Source of the DNA: Trileptium ribeirensis
Taxonomy: Eukaryota > Nematoda > Enoplea > Enoplida > Thoracostomopsidae
Assembly: GCA_030248225.1 (NCBI GenBank)
Contig: JASANE010003392.1
Span: forward strand, 62,001-126,000
Direction of reading: 5' to 3'
Length of the DNA: 64,000 nt
The notes under the pieces are model-generated. The model did not search any database. It had not been told where the DNA came from and saw only the letters and a list, made by a program, of their open reading frames with translations. The first letter of the stretch is position 1. The number at the start of each line of letters is the position of its first letter. This document shows positions 63,004 through 64,000 of this stretch, piece by piece. A program made the translations under genes and the position numbers.

Positions 63004-64000
63004 CAGGGAGTAACCGGAATTCCGGTTCCGGCGAAAATCGTGTTCCGGCTGCGGTTCCGGCAAAGGGCAAAAACCATACCGGAACCGGAATTCCGGTTTA
63101 ATTTCCACGTTTTTTGTTTCATCCTGTAATCCAAACATATGTAATATATATTATACAATGATCAAGCTCCAATACAACCAAGCAAAAGAAAATATTAACT
63201 AACCAATTAGCCGTGCGAAACGTAAGTAGGGCGCATAATTTGAGCAGGAATTTTTCATAATAACCTGCAGGAGTTTGTTAAATCAAAGCCAGGTTGATGC
63301 CTGTAGCAGCTATTTTACACATCCAGAAGTCTGTGGGATACGTTTGAATTAAACCGGTCCAACCCGGTAACAGAGTATGGCTTACGCAAAAGTACTTAGG
63401 GTATGCTTGGCTAACATAAATTGCGTCAAGCACCCGCCATTGCGCTTGTAACCTTGGTAAATCAGTCTAAATTGAAGTAAACTAACGTTATCTGCAACGC
63501 AGCTAGAAACTGCTTTCTTGGCAATGCACCGTATGTATTGAAACTGTGCGAGCAGCATCAGAGTGTGTCTCATTTATAGCATTCTGATTAGGAAGTTATC
63601 ATCATTATGATCTAACTGACGGGCACTGTTTGCCAACGCTAGCCTAAACAGTGTCTCTGACCACTGATCAGAAAATTACCTTCTATCTATTATTTTCTCT
63701 TAGAATCATATAAACCATTAATTTTAAGTTTCCTACAGAAGAACATGCAACAAACGTATGTGTAGTAAAGGGAGGCGACTGGAGACAGAGCGAAAGTGTG
63801 TATTCTACGCTCCAAGCTTTGTATGCACATTCGATTTGACGCAGTATACGCAATGGTATATCGGAAGACATTTTTTGCTCTGAATGTCCAAAAACCGACA
63901 TATTTGATCGATAAATAAACATTATTAGCTTGCTCAGTCTCTTTAAAGTTTGAGAAAGACAATAATACCATCGCAACACATTAAGTTTAATGTAAAAGTT
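63004..64000 (+). mobile_element. hAT family A MITE, cut by the window end
   Basis: Starts CAGGGAGTAACCGGAATTCC, 160 bp after the NCAPH stop codon, and is collinear with the copy at 30382 up to GTTTAATGTAAAAGTT at the window edge. It should continue another 100-130 bases. The 8 bases before it are CTCATGAG, the expected target duplication. Minus-strand open frames (63683-63979) also occur at 26149-26340 in another copy and are repeat-derived. Confidence 0.9.

Noticed and set aside
63683..63979. Two overlapping minus-strand frames near 98 aa, also seen in part at 26149-26340
   Set aside because: They recur because the hAT family A MITE recurs. Frame conservation is poor between copies and no domain is visible.

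Overview
The window looks like nuclear DNA from an invertebrate animal. It is AT-rich, has no compact operons, its short exons are bounded by GT..AG introns, and it is dense with animal-type transposable elements: hAT-like MITEs with 8-bp target duplications, a CR1/L2-like LINE, RTE-type LINE pieces, Helitron-like elements and a solo LTR. I cannot name the species from sequence alone.

The main content is one gene on the + strand. Thirteen well-supported exons and one tentative exon, spread from about 2.87 kb to the stop codon at 62844, encode condensin complex subunit 2, the kleisin called NCAPH, CAP-H or Barren. The exons follow the order of the family's conserved blocks: the SMC2-binding N-terminal block (AEHYSKCIKL), a block with LDAS.KIYAYRVD and GGLGK, a lysine-rich linker, a DPLFRK block, an acidic stretch, an EY.FFSP..LSTW.GPENWR block, an acidic region and the C-terminal winged-helix that binds SMC4. 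Intron phases match at every supported junction. Any exon upstream of 2871 (start codon and promoter) was not found, and the exon for the start of the C-terminal domain is uncertain. Introns run from about 1.5 to 9 kb.

The introns are a patchwork of repeats. Regions: 0-2.9 kb upstream DNA with one inverted-repeat element; 2.9-10 kb five exons with short introns, a hAT-like MITE and a Helitron-like copy; 10-18 kb MITEs and nested copies; 18-28.5 kb two exons, a fossil RTE fragment, a tandem array, a hAT MITE carrying a solo LTR, another hAT MITE with perfect 8-bp duplications, and a candidate exon of an unidentified gene on the opposite strand; 28.5-37.4 kb a full hAT MITE copy and a decayed CR1/L2-like LINE; 37.4-49 kb a diverged tandem pair, a nested hAT MITE, a large Helitron-like copy and a head-to-head array; 49-53 kb two large exons, a foldback element and a small MITE; 53-64 kb satellite-like repeat interrupted by a 5'-truncated RTE, a small hAT-like MITE, the last exons, and a hAT MITE running off the end.

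I see no bacterial genes, CRISPR arrays, rRNA or tRNA genes. None of the transposable elements appears able to make a complete functional protein. I do not see a new multi-gene system. The points most worth following up are the condensin gene model, the opposite-strand exon with a MITE in its splice-donor region, and several nested insertions whose order can be read from target duplications.
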